Shown in pieces: positions 43,351-52,419 of a DNA stretch of 64,000 nt. The DNA lies in contig NZ_AP018365.1 in NCBI RefSeq assembly GCF_016756395.1, positions 1 through 64,000 on the forward strand, written 5' to 3'. Below the pieces are notes generated by a model, which was given only the letters and a program-made list of their open reading frames with translations, had not been told where the DNA came from and did not search any database. Numbering within the stretch: the stretch's first letter is position 1; every line of letters starts with the position of its first letter. The stretch comes from Streptomyces sp. SN-593 (lineage in GTDB: Bacteria; Actinomycetota; Actinomycetes; Streptomycetales; Streptomycetaceae). The translations under genes and the position numbers were made by a program.

Positions 43351-44433
43351 TCAGCGCGTGCTGCGCGGAGGGGCGGTGCTGGCGCGGGTGACCAGCCGGG
43401 TGGGCACCAGCGTGGTGCCGGTCGCCTCCTGGTCGTTGCGTATCTGCGCCAGCAGCTCTTCCACGCAGCGCCGTCCGACCTCGGAGAAGTCCTGGTGGAC
43501 GGTGGTGAGCGGGGGCAGGAAGGAGCCGGCCTCGGGCAGGTCGTCGAACCCCACCACGCTGATGTCCTCCGGGACCCGCAGCCCGTGCTCGTGCAGGGCC
43601 CGCAGGAGGCCCAGCGCCATCTGGTCGTTGGCGACGAAGACGGCGGTGCAGTCGGGTTCCTCGGCGAGCTGGAGTCCGGCCCGGTAGCCGGAGTCGGCCG
43701 TCCAGTCGCCGCGCAGCGGTTCGGGCACCTCGCGGCGCCGGGACTGGAGCGCCGAGCGCCACGCCTCGACCCGCCGCTCCGCGGAGTAGGAGTCCGCGGG
43801 GCCGGCGACGTGCCAGACCGTGTCGTGTCCGAGCTGGAGCAGGTGCTGGACGGCCGCCTGCGCGCCCCCGACCTGGTCGGTGTCGACCACGCGGTAGCGG
43901 TCGCCGGCGTTGGAGTCGGCGACGACGGCCAGGGCTCGCGGCGGCAGCGTCACCGTGGAGGCGTCCAGCAGGTGGGCCTCCATCAGCATGATGATGCCGT
44001 CGACGGCGAGTTCTCCCATCCGGGTGAACGCGCCGCGCACGCTGTCCTGGGTCGCCGCGGCGACCGGCAGCAGCGTGATGGCGTACCCCTCGGCCGCGGC
44101 GGAGGTCGCGATGGCCTCCAGCGTGCGGGTGTTGCCGGTGGTGGAGATGTTGAACAGGATGACGCCGATCGTGTGGAACCGGCCGCTCTTGAGGGCCCGG
44201 GCGGCGGAGTTGGGCCGGTAGCCCAGCTCCTTCATCGCGGCCAGCACCTGCTGGCGGGTGGCGTCGACCACGCCGGGCGCGCCGTTGGACACCCGGGAGA
44301 CGGTCTGCGCGGAGACCCCCGCGAGCCGGGCCACGTCCGCCATCGACGCGCTGCGGCGCCGCCGCTGGGCGGTGGCCGGCCCGGGCCGGAGCCGAGCGGT
44401 GTCGCCCTGCTCGGCTGTTTCGCTGTCGGTCAC
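43351..44433 (-). CDS. LacI-family transcriptional regulator
   Basis: This 360-residue repressor has a LacI HTH (MADVARLAGVSAQTVSRVSN, hinge YRPNSAARALKSGR) and a periplasmic-binding-protein-like effector domain (TIGVILFNISTTGNTRTLEA to DISVVGFDDLPEAGSFLPPL). GTG 44433 is used; an ATG at 44343 sits at the HTH but lacks a ribosome binding site. It lies between the GH35 gene and the ABC operon. The shared palindrome before both makes it their likely galactoside-responsive repressor. Confidence 0.88.
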   Translation of the reverse strand: MTDSETAEQGDTARLRPGPATAQRRRRSASMADVARLAGVSAQTVSRVSNGAPGVVDATRQQVLAAMKELGYRPNSAARALKSGRFHTIGVILFNISTTGNTRTLEAIATSAAAEGYAITLLPVAAATQDSVRGAFTRMGELAVDGIIMLMEAHLLDASTVTLPPRALAVVADSNAGDRYRVVDTDQVGGAQAAVQHLLQLGHDTVWHVAGPADSYSAERRVEAWRSALQSRRREVPEPLRGDWTADSGYRAGLQLAEEPDCTAVFVANDQMALGLLRALHEHGLRVPEDISVVGFDDLPEAGSFLPPLTTVHQDFSEVGRRCVEELLAQIRNDQEATGTTLVPTRLVTRASTAPPRSTR

Positions 44434-44543
44434 TTGCTGCCTGCACCTTCGCCCGCTGGCCGGGCTCTTACGATGGCCGATGCCACAGTCTACGGATGGC
44501 GCCGTCGCCGGGCCGGGGCGGCTTCCCCGGCGCCGGGTCCGGC

Positions 44544-44580
44544 TGCCGCGGGGACCGCCCGTCAGGCGGGCCCCGCGGCA
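44544..44580 (-). terminator. Terminator of the sugar ABC operon
   Basis: TGCCGCGGGG pairs with CCCCGCGGCA, and an inner CCGCC/GGCGG stem extends it. It lies 18 nt past the binding-protein stop in the minus direction. Confidence 0.6.
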
Positions 44581-44597
44581 CCCTTGCTGAGCGGGCG

Positions 44598-45941
44598 TCA
44601 CTTGACGCTGAAGCCCTGTTCCTTGCCGTAGGAGATCGACTTGTTCTGCCATGCCTCCAGCGCGGAGGTCAGCGGCGTGCCCGAGGTGTACGCCTTGCCG
44701 ACGGAGTCGTTGAAGACGGAGTTGGCGTAGACCTGGTAGGGCAGGTAGGACCAGCCCGGCAGCACGTCCTTGGCGGACTGGGCGAAGACCTTGTTGGCCT
44801 GCTGGCCGCCGAAGTAGGCGAACTTCTGGTCCTGGAAGGACGCGGAGTCCAGGTCCGCGGTGGTGGCCGGGAACGCGCCGTTGGAGATCCGGGTCTGCAC
44901 GCCGGCGCCCTGGTTCGCGTACTGCAGGAAGGCGTAGGCGAGGTCCTTCTTGCTGCTGGCCTTCATCACCGCGAGCGAGCTGCCGCCGTTCTCGGCGCTG
45001 GCGTTCGCGCCGGCCTGCCACTGCGGCAGCGGGGCCACCCGCCAGTCGCCGGCCGCGTCCTTCACGCCGGAGGCGAAGTTGGCCGGCATCCACGCGCCGG
45101 TGGCCAGGGTGGCGATGGTGCCGTCGCCCAGGCCCTTGTACCACTGGTCGGTCCAGCCGGTCACCGGCGCGAGCAGGTGCTCGGAGATGAGCTGCTGCCA
45201 CACCTTGGTGTAGGTGGCGGTGCCGGAGTCCTTCGAGAAGTCGATCGAGACGTTGCTGCCGTCGACCGAGTAGGGCTTGCCGCCGGCCTGCCAGATGAGG
45301 CTGGTGGTCTCGCCGGCGTCACCGGTGTCGTTGGCGATGTACGCCTTCGGGTCGGCCTTGTGCAGCTTGCGGGCGTCGTCGAGGTACTGCTCCCAGGTGG
45401 TGGGCACCGGCAACTTGTACTTGTCGAAGACCTTCTTGTTGTAGAACAGCGCCATCGGACCGGAGTCCATCGGCAGCGCGTAGACGCCGCCGTCGACGTT
45501 GACGGAGTTCCACGGCCCGGTGGAGTAGGTGCTCTTGAGGTCCTTGGCGCCGTAGCCGCTCAGGTCGGTGAGGGACTTCGACAGCGCGAACTGGCCGAGC
45601 GCGTAGTACTCGATCTGCGCGACGTCAGGGACGCCCTTGCCGGCCTCGACGGCGTTCTGCAGCGCCGTGTACTGGTCGTTGCCGGTGCCGGCGTTGACCA
45701 GGTTGACGTGCACCTTCGGGTACTTCTTCTCGAAGTCGGTGACGACCTGCTTCAAGGTGGGCTCCCACGCCCAGACGGTGATCGACCCTCCCTTGGCCAG
45801 CGCGGACTGGACGTCGGAGGCCGAGGTCTTGTCGCCGGACGAGCCGGAACCACCGGACGAGCCGCAGGCGGCCAGACCGACCGAGGCGGCGCAGAGCGCG
45901 GCCACCATCCCCGCGAAGCGGGAGAGGGACGAGGTTCTCAT
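44598..45941 (-). CDS. Sugar ABC transporter solute-binding lipoprotein
   Basis: This 447-residue family 1 extracellular binding protein has an N-terminal signal with lipobox LAAC (Cys near residue 26). ITVWAWEPTLKQVVTDFEKK starts the mature fold, followed by DVAQIEYYALGQF, ALPMDSGPMALFYNK and aromatic residues suited to sugar stacking. GGAG lies 8 nt before ATG 45941. It ends a three-gene operon with two permeases. No ATPase gene is present, so it probably uses a shared MsiK-type ATPase, as other actinobacterial sugar systems do. Confidence 0.9.
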   Translation of the reverse strand: MRTSSLSRFAGMVAALCAASVGLAACGSSGGSGSSGDKTSASDVQSALAKGGSITVWAWEPTLKQVVTDFEKKYPKVHVNLVNAGTGNDQYTALQNAVEAGKGVPDVAQIEYYALGQFALSKSLTDLSGYGAKDLKSTYSTGPWNSVNVDGGVYALPMDSGPMALFYNKKVFDKYKLPVPTTWEQYLDDARKLHKADPKAYIANDTGDAGETTSLIWQAGGKPYSVDGSNVSIDFSKDSGTATYTKVWQQLISEHLLAPVTGWTDQWYKGLGDGTIATLATGAWMPANFASGVKDAAGDWRVAPLPQWQAGANASAENGGSSLAVMKASSKKDLAYAFLQYANQGAGVQTRISNGAFPATTADLDSASFQDQKFAYFGGQQANKVFAQSAKDVLPGWSYLPYQVYANSVFNDSVGKAYTSGTPLTSALEAWQNKSISYGKEQGFSVK

Positions 45942-46014
45942 TGATGTCACTCCGTTGTGCGTGATGAGGGTGCTGAAGCGTGGAACGTGGTGGTCCGGAG
46001 CGGCCCGGGACGGG

Positions 46015-46953
46015 TCACTCCTTGACGCTCCCGGCGGCCAGGCCGGACTGCCAGTACCGCTGGAGGAGGAGGAAGGCCGCGATGAGCGGGATGATCGTCA
46101 GCAGCGAGCCGGTGATCACCAGGTTGAAGACGGGCTGGCCGCCGGCGGTGGCGGCCTGCGCGTTCCAGGAGTTGAGGCCGATGGTGAGCGGGTACCAGTG
46201 CGGGTTCTTGATCATGATCAGCGGCAGGAAGTAGTTGTTCCAGGTCGCGACCACGGTGAACAGCAGCACCGTGACGATGCCGGGGGCCAGCAGCGGCAGC
46301 GCGATCCGGAAGAAGGTGCGGATCTCGCCCGAGCCGTCCATGCGGGCGGCCTCCAGCAGCTCGTCGGGGATCGCCTCGGAGGCGAACACCCACATCAGGT
46401 AGAGGCCGAAGGGGGAGATCAGCGACGGGATGATCACCGCCCAGGGGGTGTCGGTCAGCCCCAGCTTGCTGAACATCAGGAACGTCGGGACGGCCAGCGC
46501 CGCGCCGGGCACCGCGACCGCCCCGATGACGACGGCGAACACCGCCCGCTTGCCGGAGAAGTCGAACTTCGCCAGGCCGTACCCGCCCAGGACCGCCAGG
46601 AACGTCGCGCCGCCCGCGCCGACCACCACGTACAGCAGGGTGTTGAGCAGCCAGCGCACGAAGATGTGGTGGTCGTAGGTGAGCGTCTGGTGGACGTTGT
46701 CCCACAGCGCGAAGTGGCCGCTGAACCACAGGCCGAAGGAGTCCATCAGCTTCGGCTGGGTCTTGGTGGCGTTGATGAACAGCCAGGCCAGCGGGATCAG
46801 CGTGTACAGCACCACCAGGGCGGTGAGCACGGTCATCAGCACGCTGCGCCGCGGCCGGTCGGAGGAGTAGGCGCGCCGCTGGGCGCGGCTTCGCGCACGC
46901 AGGGGCACCTGCTGCTGGTGCCGGCGGCGGACGGCGGCGGTGTCGGCGGCCAC
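46015..46953 (-). CDS. Sugar ABC transporter permease (MalG type)
   Basis: This 312-residue membrane protein has about six transmembrane helices (first VLMTVLTALVVLYTLIPLAW). Its EAA loop reads IPDELLEAARMDGSGEIRTF, the site that contacts the ATPase. GTG 46953 lies 3 bp after the previous permease's stop. The C-terminus QRYWQSGLAAGSVKE is the usual MalG-like end. Confidence 0.9.
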   Translation of the reverse strand: MAADTAAVRRRHQQQVPLRARSRAQRRAYSSDRPRRSVLMTVLTALVVLYTLIPLAWLFINATKTQPKLMDSFGLWFSGHFALWDNVHQTLTYDHHIFVRWLLNTLLYVVVGAGGATFLAVLGGYGLAKFDFSGKRAVFAVVIGAVAVPGAALAVPTFLMFSKLGLTDTPWAVIIPSLISPFGLYLMWVFASEAIPDELLEAARMDGSGEIRTFFRIALPLLAPGIVTVLLFTVVATWNNYFLPLIMIKNPHWYPLTIGLNSWNAQAATAGGQPVFNLVITGSLLTIIPLIAAFLLLQRYWQSGLAAGSVKE

Positions 46954-46956
46954 GGT

Positions 46957-47892
46957 TCAGTTCTCCTTGCGCATGCCGCGCAACTGCACGGCGTAGGCGA
47001 CGATCATGGTGACGATCCCCATGAGGATCGCGACCGTGGCGGCGTAGTTGTGCTGGCGGCCGCCGAAGGACAGCGAGTACGTGTAGAGGTTCGGCGTGAA
47101 GAAGGTGGTGATCGCGTTCGGCGCCAGGCTCTTGAGGATGCTCGGCTCGTTGAAGAGCTGGAAGCTGCCGATGGTCGAGAAGACGGTCGCGATCACCAGC
47201 GCGCCGCGGATCGCCGGGATCTTGATCGAGCGGATGACCCGCCACTGGCCGGCGCCGTCGATCGCCGCGGCCTCGTACAGGGAGGAGGGGACCACCCGCA
47301 GCGCCGCGTAGAAGATCAGCATGTTGTAGCCGACGAACTCCCAGGTGACGATGTTGCCGATGCTCACCAGCACCCAGTGCGGGCCGAGCGGGTCGGGGAT
47401 CGAGGTGTGCAGGTGGTCGTTGATGCTCTGCACCAGGCCGAACTGCTTGCCGTACATGAAGCCCCACATGAGGGTGGCGACCACGGCCGGCACCGCGTAG
47501 GGCAGGAAGATCGAGATCCGGAAGAAGTTCCTGCCGTACAGCCGCCCGCTGTCCAGGGCCAGCGCCACCAGCAGCGCGATGCCGAGCATGATGGGCACCT
47601 GCACGACCAGGAACAGGCCGACCCGGCCCAGGCCCGACCAGAACTCGTGGTCGTGCAGCGCCTGGGTGTAGTTGTCCAGGCCGACGAAGTGGTTGCCGCC
47701 GATGAGCTGGTTGCGGTACAGGCTCAGGTAGATCGAGTAGCCGATCGGTGCCAGGAAGACCAGGGCGAACACCGCCACGAAGGGGGCGACGAAGCCCCAG
47801 CCGATCCAGCGCCTGCTCCGCGCGGGCCCTCTCGGGCGGGAACGCGCGGGCGCCGGGCCGCTCCGCGCCGTGGCGGGTGCACTACTGGCCAT
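46957..47892 (-). CDS. Sugar ABC transporter permease (MalF type)
   Basis: This 311-residue membrane protein has a basic N-terminus, first helix GWGFVAPFVAVFALVFLAPI, and EAA loop VPSSLYEAAAIDGAGQWRVI. It is the first gene of the operon. Upstream, -35-like TTGCCA and -10-like TAACCA (17-bp spacing, minus strand) overlap the LacI-type operator at 47945-47960. ATG 47892 gives the expected length. Confidence 0.9.
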   Translation of the reverse strand: MASSAPATARSGPAPARSRPRGPARSRRWIGWGFVAPFVAVFALVFLAPIGYSIYLSLYRNQLIGGNHFVGLDNYTQALHDHEFWSGLGRVGLFLVVQVPIMLGIALLVALALDSGRLYGRNFFRISIFLPYAVPAVVATLMWGFMYGKQFGLVQSINDHLHTSIPDPLGPHWVLVSIGNIVTWEFVGYNMLIFYAALRVVPSSLYEAAAIDGAGQWRVIRSIKIPAIRGALVIATVFSTIGSFQLFNEPSILKSLAPNAITTFFTPNLYTYSLSFGGRQHNYAATVAILMGIVTMIVAYAVQLRGMRKEN

Positions 47893-47944
47893 GTCGAAAT
47901 CCCCTGACGTCTTAGCAGACGAACGTGTCCGTCGTCGCACGCCG

Positions 47945-47960
47945 ATGGTTACGCAACCAT
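47945..47960. promoter_or_regulatory. LacI-family operator at the ABC operon promoter
   Basis: ATGGTTACGCAACCAT differs from the perfect site at 43253-43270 by one base and overlaps the -10 region of the operon. Confidence 0.7.
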
Positions 47961-48258
47961 TGCGCATCTGGCAAGCCTTGACGGTGGGGAGAATTTCCCC
48001 ATACGACGCATAGCGGACAAAATCCGTGGCATTCTCATCCGCGGAGGCGTCCTGGCGGCCGCAATCGGGGCCTGCGCACCGCCGACGAGGGGCTTCGCGC
48101 GCCCTCGCCCGCTCCGACCCGGGGCCCGACACACGATCAGCGCGGGACCGCCGGCGGGCGGCCGCCGACCGGCGCACCGCGCCGGGGGCGACAACGTCCG
48201 AGGTCACAGGGCACGGCGGCGCCCTTTCGGGGTCGGGACGCGATGCGGTGCCACCGTA

Positions 48259-48274
48259 ATGGTTGCGTGATCAT
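48259..48274. promoter_or_regulatory. Auxiliary LacI-type operator candidate
   Basis: ATGGTTGCGTGATCAT matches the consensus of the galactoside operators at 13 of 16 positions. Confidence 0.4.
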
Positions 48275-48524
48275 CGCGACGCGGCATCCGGCGGCGTATT
48301 TCGGTGTGTGCGCCGCCCGGGGAGGAAAAGGGGGGTGGGATCGACATCGTGACGAATACCGGGGACAGCGCCCGAATGTGGCGGAGTGTCATCGCGGAAT
48401 GCGGCCCGCCCCGCACGGGCAACGGCCCGCCCGCACCCGAAGTCACGCCCGGACGAGGGACGTTGCCCCCGCGCGGCCGCGGCCGGGGGTGAAATCGGGG
48501 GTGCGGGCGAGCCGTTGTCCGATG

Positions 48525-48540
48525 GTGTTTGCGCAATCAT
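48525..48540. promoter_or_regulatory. Auxiliary LacI-type operator candidate
   Basis: GTGTTTGCGCAATCAT matches the same consensus at 13 of 16 positions, including the full TTGCGCAA centre. Confidence 0.4.
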
Positions 48541-48773
48541 TCCTATTTGCCGCCGCCCCGCCGCGTGCAGCCGGCACCGACCGGTTTCCGGCGGCCCGGG
48601 CGGAGTCCCGCCGCGCGGGGCGCCGGATGCGCGGGCCCGTGGGAAGCGCTCGGTTTCCGGTCGGGTTCCTCGGCGGAATCGGCGTCCGTTGGGTGGTCGT
48701 ACGGCAGTGGCGCCCCGGTCGGAGCGCCGCCTCAGGTACGCGGCCTCAGGTACGCCGCCTCGGCTGAGTCGCC

Positions 48774-49682
48774 TCAGGTACGCGGCCTGGTCGCGAACAC
48801 CCAGCGGTTGCCCTCCAGGGCGTCGTTCGGCTCGGGCAGCGGACCGCGGCCGTGCTCGCGGCTGAACTCGAAGGGCGTGCGGACGGACGTGGACCAGCCC
48901 ATGGCCGCGAGGGCTCCCGCGGAGTCGGGGCGCGGCTCCCGGTCGAAGAGGGTGAGCAGGTCGATGCCGATCTGCCGGTTCGTCGCGACGTACAGCGGGC
49001 TGGTGCGGTACTCCAGCAGGTCCGGTTCGAGCTTCACCTCGAACGCGAGGGCGCTGCCGGGGGTGGTCAGGCGGTCCACGGTCTCGATGAGGAAGGTCTC
49101 GGCGGCACCGGGCAGGTAGAAGAGCAGGCCCTCGGCGAGCCAGACGCTGGGAACGGCGGGGTCGAAGCCGGCACCGGTCAGCGCCGTGACCCAGTCACCG
49201 CGCAGGTCGGTCGGGACGGGGACGCGGGTGGCCCGCGGGGTGGCCGCGAGGCCGGCCAGCACCCGGTGCTTGAAGGCCAGCACGCCTTCCCGGTCGAGTT
49301 CGAAGATCGCGCAGTCCGCCGGCCAGTCCAGCCGGAAGGCGCGCGAGTCCAGCCCGGCGCCGAGCAGGACCACCTGGCGGGCGCCGCCGGAGTGCACCGA
49401 GCTGAGCAGGAAGTCGTCCAGGACCCTGGTGCGCAGCCCGAAGTAGCGCGCGAACCGCCCCCACAGCGGGTTCGTGTCGCCGTCCGGGACCTCCCCGATC
49501 CGGACCGGCCATCCGGCGCAGGCCGGCGCGGCCCGCACGAAGTGCTCGGCGTAGACGTCCTGGGCGAGGCTGTCCAGGCGGTGGGTCTCGATCGCGCGGG
49601 CGGCGGCGACCAGGAGTGCCGTCAGGCCGACGCCTCCCTCGACGTCTTCCCCACCGGTTTTCCGAAGTGCCGTGCTGACCAT
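48774..49682 (-). CDS. SAM-dependent methyltransferase, leucine-carboxyl-methyltransferase-like
   Basis: This 302-residue protein belongs to the actinobacterial family with FLLSSVHSGGARQVVLLGAG, then LDSRAFRLDW and IFELDREGVLAFK. VWLAEGLLFYLP is the family's second signature. The fold is that of the PPM1/LCMT class, whose members often methylate carboxylates or hydroxyls of small molecules. ATG 49682 is used. It lies 215 bp downstream of the alcohol dehydrogenase on the same strand, so a link to the furan-type genes is possible but not shown. Confidence 0.82.
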   Translation of the reverse strand: MVSTALRKTGGEDVEGGVGLTALLVAAARAIETHRLDSLAQDVYAEHFVRAAPACAGWPVRIGEVPDGDTNPLWGRFARYFGLRTRVLDDFLLSSVHSGGARQVVLLGAGLDSRAFRLDWPADCAIFELDREGVLAFKHRVLAGLAATPRATRVPVPTDLRGDWVTALTGAGFDPAVPSVWLAEGLLFYLPGAAETFLIETVDRLTTPGSALAFEVKLEPDLLEYRTSPLYVATNRQIGIDLLTLFDREPRPDSAGALAAMGWSTSVRTPFEFSREHGRGPLPEPNDALEGNRWVFATRPRT

Positions 49683-49897
49683 GTGTCTCCTTCAGGTGTG
49701 CGGGGATGCTCTGGGCGGGCCGGCAGGACGGCGCGCCCGCGGTGGGCCGGTGAGCGGGGCGGGTGCGGGGGCCGGATGGCGGGTCGGGCGGCGGGGCAGG
49801 TGCGTGCTCCGGGCGGTGGGAGGGACGGATGCGTAGTGCGAGCGGCGGGGCGGTGGGCGGGGCGGATGCCTGGTGCGGGCGGCGGGGCGCCGCGGTG

Positions 49898-51007
49898 TCA
49901 CCGGCCCGCGCCCTGCGGGATCAGGACCGGTTTGACCACGCGTCCCGCGTCGCAGTCGCGTTCGGCGTCGTTGACCGCGGCGAGCGGGTAGGTGCGGATG
50001 AGTTGGTCGAAGGGGAAGCGGCCGGCCTGCCACAGGCCGATCAGGCGCGGGATCAGCACGCCCGGCACCGCGTCCCCCTCGCAGATGTGGGAGATGCGCC
50101 GGCCGCGGTCCAGTGCCCCCACCTCCAGCGGCAGCGGGCTGTGCAGCCGCGCCACCAGTCCGAGGTGGCCGGTCGGGCGCAGCGCCTGGAGCGCGTCGTT
50201 GATCAGCCGGGCCGAGGCGGTGGTGTCCAGCGCGTAGGCCGCGCCGCCGTCGGTCAGCCGCCGGAGGCGGGCGGCCAGGCCGGCCGGCGCGGCCGGCACC
50301 GGGACCGCTCCCAGCCGCTCGGCCGACGCGAGCCGTTCGCGGTGCCGGTCGACGGCGACCACCGTGGCACCGGCCGCGGTCGCGGCCATCACCGCCGCCA
50401 GGCCGACCGCGCCGGCGCCGAGCACCACGACGCTGTCGCCCGGGCCGGCCCGGAAGGTGTGCAGGACGGCGCCCGCGCCGGTCAGGAACCCGCAGCCGAG
50501 CGGGCCGAGCAGTTCGACCGGCAGCGCCGGGTCGACGCGCACCGTGTTGCGCGCGGCGACCACCGCGTACTCGGCGAACGCGGACTGGCCGAACCAGCGG
50601 GGCGCCAGCGGGCCGCCGGCCGCGTCGGTGAACCGGCCCGCGTGCTCCCTGCGGCCGCCGAAGAGGTTGAGCGCGGCGAAGGAGTCGCAGTAGGCGGGGG
50701 CGCCGGCCGCGCAGGTGCGGCAGCGCCCGCAGGAGTCGAAGCTCAGCACCACGTGGTCTCCGGGGTCCAGTCCGGTGTCCGGGCCGCCGGTCTGCACCAC
50801 GACGCCGGAGCCCTCGTGCCCGAGCACGGCCGGCAGCGGGGAGCGGCCGGCCGACCCCCGCACCGCGAGGTCGGTCCGGCACATCCCGCAGCCGGCGATC
50901 CGGACCAGGACCTCGCCGTCGGCCGGGCCGGTCCGCAGCACCACCTCCTCCACGGCGAAGGCGCTGTCGTAGCCGCGCAGCACCGCCGCGTCGAACGTCA
51001 GGGCCAC
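49898..51007 (-). CDS. Zinc-dependent aryl-type alcohol dehydrogenase
   Basis: This 369-residue MDR enzyme has catalytic-zinc ligands (CGMCRTD, then GHEGSGVV) and four structural-zinc Cys in SCGRCRTCAAGAPAYC. Its Rossmann motif is VVVLGAGAVGLAAV, followed by Asp in VAVDRHRERL, suggesting NAD. Overall it resembles aryl or benzyl alcohol dehydrogenases. GTG 51007 lies 4 bp after the aldehyde dehydrogenase stop. It could oxidise the hydroxymethyl group of the furan made by the MfnB-like enzyme. Confidence 0.85.
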   Translation of the reverse strand: MALTFDAAVLRGYDSAFAVEEVVLRTGPADGEVLVRIAGCGMCRTDLAVRGSAGRSPLPAVLGHEGSGVVVQTGGPDTGLDPGDHVVLSFDSCGRCRTCAAGAPAYCDSFAALNLFGGRREHAGRFTDAAGGPLAPRWFGQSAFAEYAVVAARNTVRVDPALPVELLGPLGCGFLTGAGAVLHTFRAGPGDSVVVLGAGAVGLAAVMAATAAGATVVAVDRHRERLASAERLGAVPVPAAPAGLAARLRRLTDGGAAYALDTTASARLINDALQALRPTGHLGLVARLHSPLPLEVGALDRGRRISHICEGDAVPGVLIPRLIGLWQAGRFPFDQLIRTYPLAAVNDAERDCDAGRVVKPVLIPQGAGR

Positions 51008-51011
51008 CCGC

Positions 51012-52415
51012 CTACACCTCCGCCGGCCGGTGCACGACGAACGGCCGCAGGTTGCCGTAGAGGCCCCAGGGTCCGCCCGCCACGCCGACGCCGCTGTCCT
51101 TGGCGCCGGCGAACGGCTGGGCCAGGGAGAGTTCGGCGTGGTGGTTGATCCAGGCCGTCCCGCACTCCAGCCGGTCGGCGACCGGCTCGGCCCGGTCGGG
51201 GTCGGCGCTCCAGACGGAGCCGCCCAGGCCGAACCCGGTGGCGTTCGCCGCGTCCACCGCGTCGTCGAGGTCGCGGTAGGCGAGTACCGGCAGGACCGGG
51301 CCGAACTGCTCCCCCGTCACCACCGCGCTGGTGGGCGGGACGTCGGCGAGGACCGTCGGGGCGTGGAAGTACCCCGGCCGGTCCAGCCGGTGGCCGCCCG
51401 CCGCGGCCCGGGCGCCATCGGCCAGCGCCCGGGCCGTGACGTCCTCGACGCGGGCGAGCTGCGGGGCGTTGTTGACCGGCCCGAGGCGCACGGCCGGGTC
51501 GAGTCCGCTGCCGACGGTGACACCGCGGGCGCGGGCGGCGAGGGCTTCCACGACGCGGGGGTAGAGGCGGGCGGGGGCGTAGACGCGTTTGACGGCCATG
51601 CAGATCTGGCCGCAGTTGCGGAAGGCCGCCCAGAACAGCCGGTCGGCGATCGCGTCGACGTCCACGTCGTCGAGCAGGATCGCCGCGTCGTTGCCGCCCA
51701 GTTCCAGGGTGACCCGGGCGAGGGACGCCGCCGCGCCGGCCGCGACCGCGCGCCCGGTGGCGACCGACCCGGTGAACGTCACGTGACGGATGCCGGGGTG
51801 GGAGGCGAGCCGCGCGCCCAGTGGCTCGCGGCCGGTGACGACGGTGAGCACGTCCTCGGGCAGCGCGCCGGACAGCACCGACGCGAGCATGCGCGTGGCC
51901 AGCGGCGTGAACGGGGAGGGCTTGAGGACCACGGTGTTGCCGGCGGCGAGGGCGGGCGCGAGTTTCGCCGAGGCGAGCTGGAGCGGGAAGTTCCACGGGA
52001 CGATCGCGGCGACGGGGCCGAGCGATCGCCAGCGGACCTCGCTGCGCACCGGGCGGCCGTCCGTGATCGGCTGCGGCTCGGGGGCCGGTTCGGCGAAGTA
52101 CCGCAGCCGCGCCGCGGTGCGGGCGACCTCGGCGAGCGCCTCCGCCAGCGGCTTGCCCTGCTCCCGGGTGAGCAGCGCGGCGAGGTCCGGGGCGGCCGTG
52201 TCCACGGCGTCGGCCGCCGCGCGCAGGGCGGCGGCGCGCGCGGCGTCGTCGTCGCGCCAGCCGTGCCAGGCCGCGCGGGCCCGGGCGACGACCGCGTCCA
52301 GTTCGTCGGGGTGCTGGTCGGGGGCCTCGTCGAACGCCTCGCCCGTGGCCGGGTCGAGGACCGCGAAGCATCCCGCGCGGGGCCCGGCGGTCCGGCCGGG
52401 GGGGTAGGTCGTCAC
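51012..52415 (-). CDS. Aldehyde dehydrogenase
   Basis: This 467-residue NAD(P)-dependent enzyme has IVPWNFPLQLASAKLAPALA (with the active-site Asn), FTGSVATGR, general-base Glu in TLELGGNDAAI and catalytic Cys in FRNCGQICMAVKR. The C-terminal GPWGLYGNLRPF differs from common subgroups. GTG 52415 lies 4 bp after the MfnB stop. A furan-aldehyde substrate would fit its position, giving a furan carboxylate. Confidence 0.88.
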   Translation of the reverse strand: MTTYPPGRTAGPRAGCFAVLDPATGEAFDEAPDQHPDELDAVVARARAAWHGWRDDDAARAAALRAAADAVDTAAPDLAALLTREQGKPLAEALAEVARTAARLRYFAEPAPEPQPITDGRPVRSEVRWRSLGPVAAIVPWNFPLQLASAKLAPALAAGNTVVLKPSPFTPLATRMLASVLSGALPEDVLTVVTGREPLGARLASHPGIRHVTFTGSVATGRAVAAGAAASLARVTLELGGNDAAILLDDVDVDAIADRLFWAAFRNCGQICMAVKRVYAPARLYPRVVEALAARARGVTVGSGLDPAVRLGPVNNAPQLARVEDVTARALADGARAAAGGHRLDRPGYFHAPTVLADVPPTSAVVTGEQFGPVLPVLAYRDLDDAVDAANATGFGLGGSVWSADPDRAEPVADRLECGTAWINHHAELSLAQPFAGAKDSGVGVAGGPWGLYGNLRPFVVHRPAEV

Positions 52416-52419
52416 GCTG

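Larger units (their letters stand above)
47961..48773. other. Long non-coding region upstream of the ABC operon
   Basis: No gene is supported in about 810 bp. It contains two weaker operator-like sites (48259-48274 and 48525-48540). Near the right end are three copies of a CCTCAGGTACG motif (48731-48782). Confidence 0.45.

Noticed and set aside
48204..48767. ORFs in the gap upstream of the sugar permease
   Set aside because: Basic low-complexity translations on both strands without start signals. The region is treated as non-coding with operator sites.
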